From assembly GCA_002256055.1 (NCBI GenBank), contig NKIE01000088.1, positions 1 through 6,817 on the forward strand: 6,817 nt of DNA. Direction: 5' to 3'. A program made the position numbers and the translations under genes. Each line of letters opens with the position of its first letter. The stretch's first letter is position 1. Source of the stretch: Pseudomonas sp. PGPPP3. GTDB lineage: Bacteria > Pseudomonadota > Gammaproteobacteria > Pseudomonadales > Pseudomonadaceae. Positions 6,503-6,817 of this stretch are shown here, one piece after another. The notes under the pieces were generated by a model. That model had not been told where the DNA came from, did not search any database, and saw only the letters and a program-made list of their open reading frames with translations.

Positions 6503-6528
6503 CTTACTCTTGCAACAGGAGTTGCCGC

Positions 6529-6817
6529 GTGCAGATTCAGGGCTATTTCGACCTTAAGTTCGAAGCACTTAAAGACACCTTCGCCGAGCTGTTCAACGAC
6601 CCGCAGCAGCGCGGTGGCGCCCTGTGCGTGCAGATCGGTGGCGAAACGGTGCTCGACCTGTGGGCCGGTGTGGCCGACAAGGACGGCCAGCAGGCCTGGC
6701 ACAGCGACACCATTCTCAACCTGTTTTCCTGCACCAAGACCTTCACAGCCGTAGCTGCCCTGCAGTTGGTGGCGGAAGGCAAGCTGGAGCTGGACGTGCC
6801 GGTGGCCCGCTACTGGC
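6529..6817 (+). CDS. serine hydrolase of the class C beta-lactamase / family VIII esterase type (3' partial)
   Basis: Ninety-six codons are visible before the right edge; the family is usually about 380-400 residues, so about a quarter is present. The key motif is S67-C68-T69-K70 in LFSCTKTF, the SxxK of serine beta-lactamase-fold enzymes, where Ser is the nucleophile and Lys the general base. The preceding ALCVQIGGETVLDLWAG and following LQLVAEGKLELDVPVARYW fit the EstB-like esterase/beta-lactamase family. The Tyr and third motifs lie beyond the window. No signal peptide is visible, which points to a cytoplasmic esterase-type hydrolase rather than a periplasmic beta-lactamase acting on antibiotics. 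The start is GTG at 6529, preceded by AGGAG (6517-6521) with 7 bases spacing; no ATG in this frame lies in the preceding spacer. The natural substrate cannot be told from this fragment. It lies 110 bases after the GH50-like gene, behind two hairpins, so co-transcription is uncertain. Confidence 0.88.
   Translation, partial: MQIQGYFDLKFEALKDTFAELFNDPQQRGGALCVQIGGETVLDLWAGVADKDGQQAWHSDTILNLFSCTKTFTAVAALQLVAEGKLELDVPVARYW

Overview
The window looks like ordinary chromosomal DNA from a Pseudomonas-type gammaproteobacterium. The coding regions are GC-rich, the Shine-Dalgarno sites are AGGAG-like, and the proteins (a DinG helicase with the enterobacterial cysteine spacing, an OmpA-type protein, a small CopD-family membrane protein, an HDOD protein and a class C beta-lactamase-fold hydrolase) are of kinds commonly found there. 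The genus is an inference from protein flavour and cannot be proved from this sequence alone. There are no rRNA or tRNA genes, insertion sequences, CRISPR arrays or phage genes. No stretch longer than about 180 bases lacks a gene.

Layout from left to right: (1) the C-terminal part of an OmpA-family outer-membrane protein, cut by the window edge and followed by a strong intrinsic terminator; (2) on the minus strand, a four-helix CopD-family membrane protein; (3) an 87-base divergent intergenic region with a candidate LexA (SOS) box; (4) on the plus strand, dinG, encoding a complete iron-sulfur DNA helicase of 714 residues; (5) on the minus strand, an HDOD signalling protein whose stop codon lies 3 bases from the dinG stop; (6) a 180-base divergent region with short dyads; (7) on the plus strand, an exported glycoside hydrolase of 732 residues resembling GH50 beta-agarases; (8) a GC-rich hairpin and a second dyad; (9) on the plus strand, the first 96 codons of a serine hydrolase with an SxxK motif, starting at GTG and cut by the right edge.

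The genes do not form one pathway. The most coherent functional link is dinG and the CopD-like gene: they diverge from a shared short region carrying a CTG-N10-CAG site, so both may belong to the SOS response. The most unusual gene is the exported GH50-like enzyme. It keeps both catalytic glutamates at close to the family spacing but has no visible agar-degradation neighbours, so its natural substrate is open. I did not find convincing evidence of an undescribed multi-gene system here.
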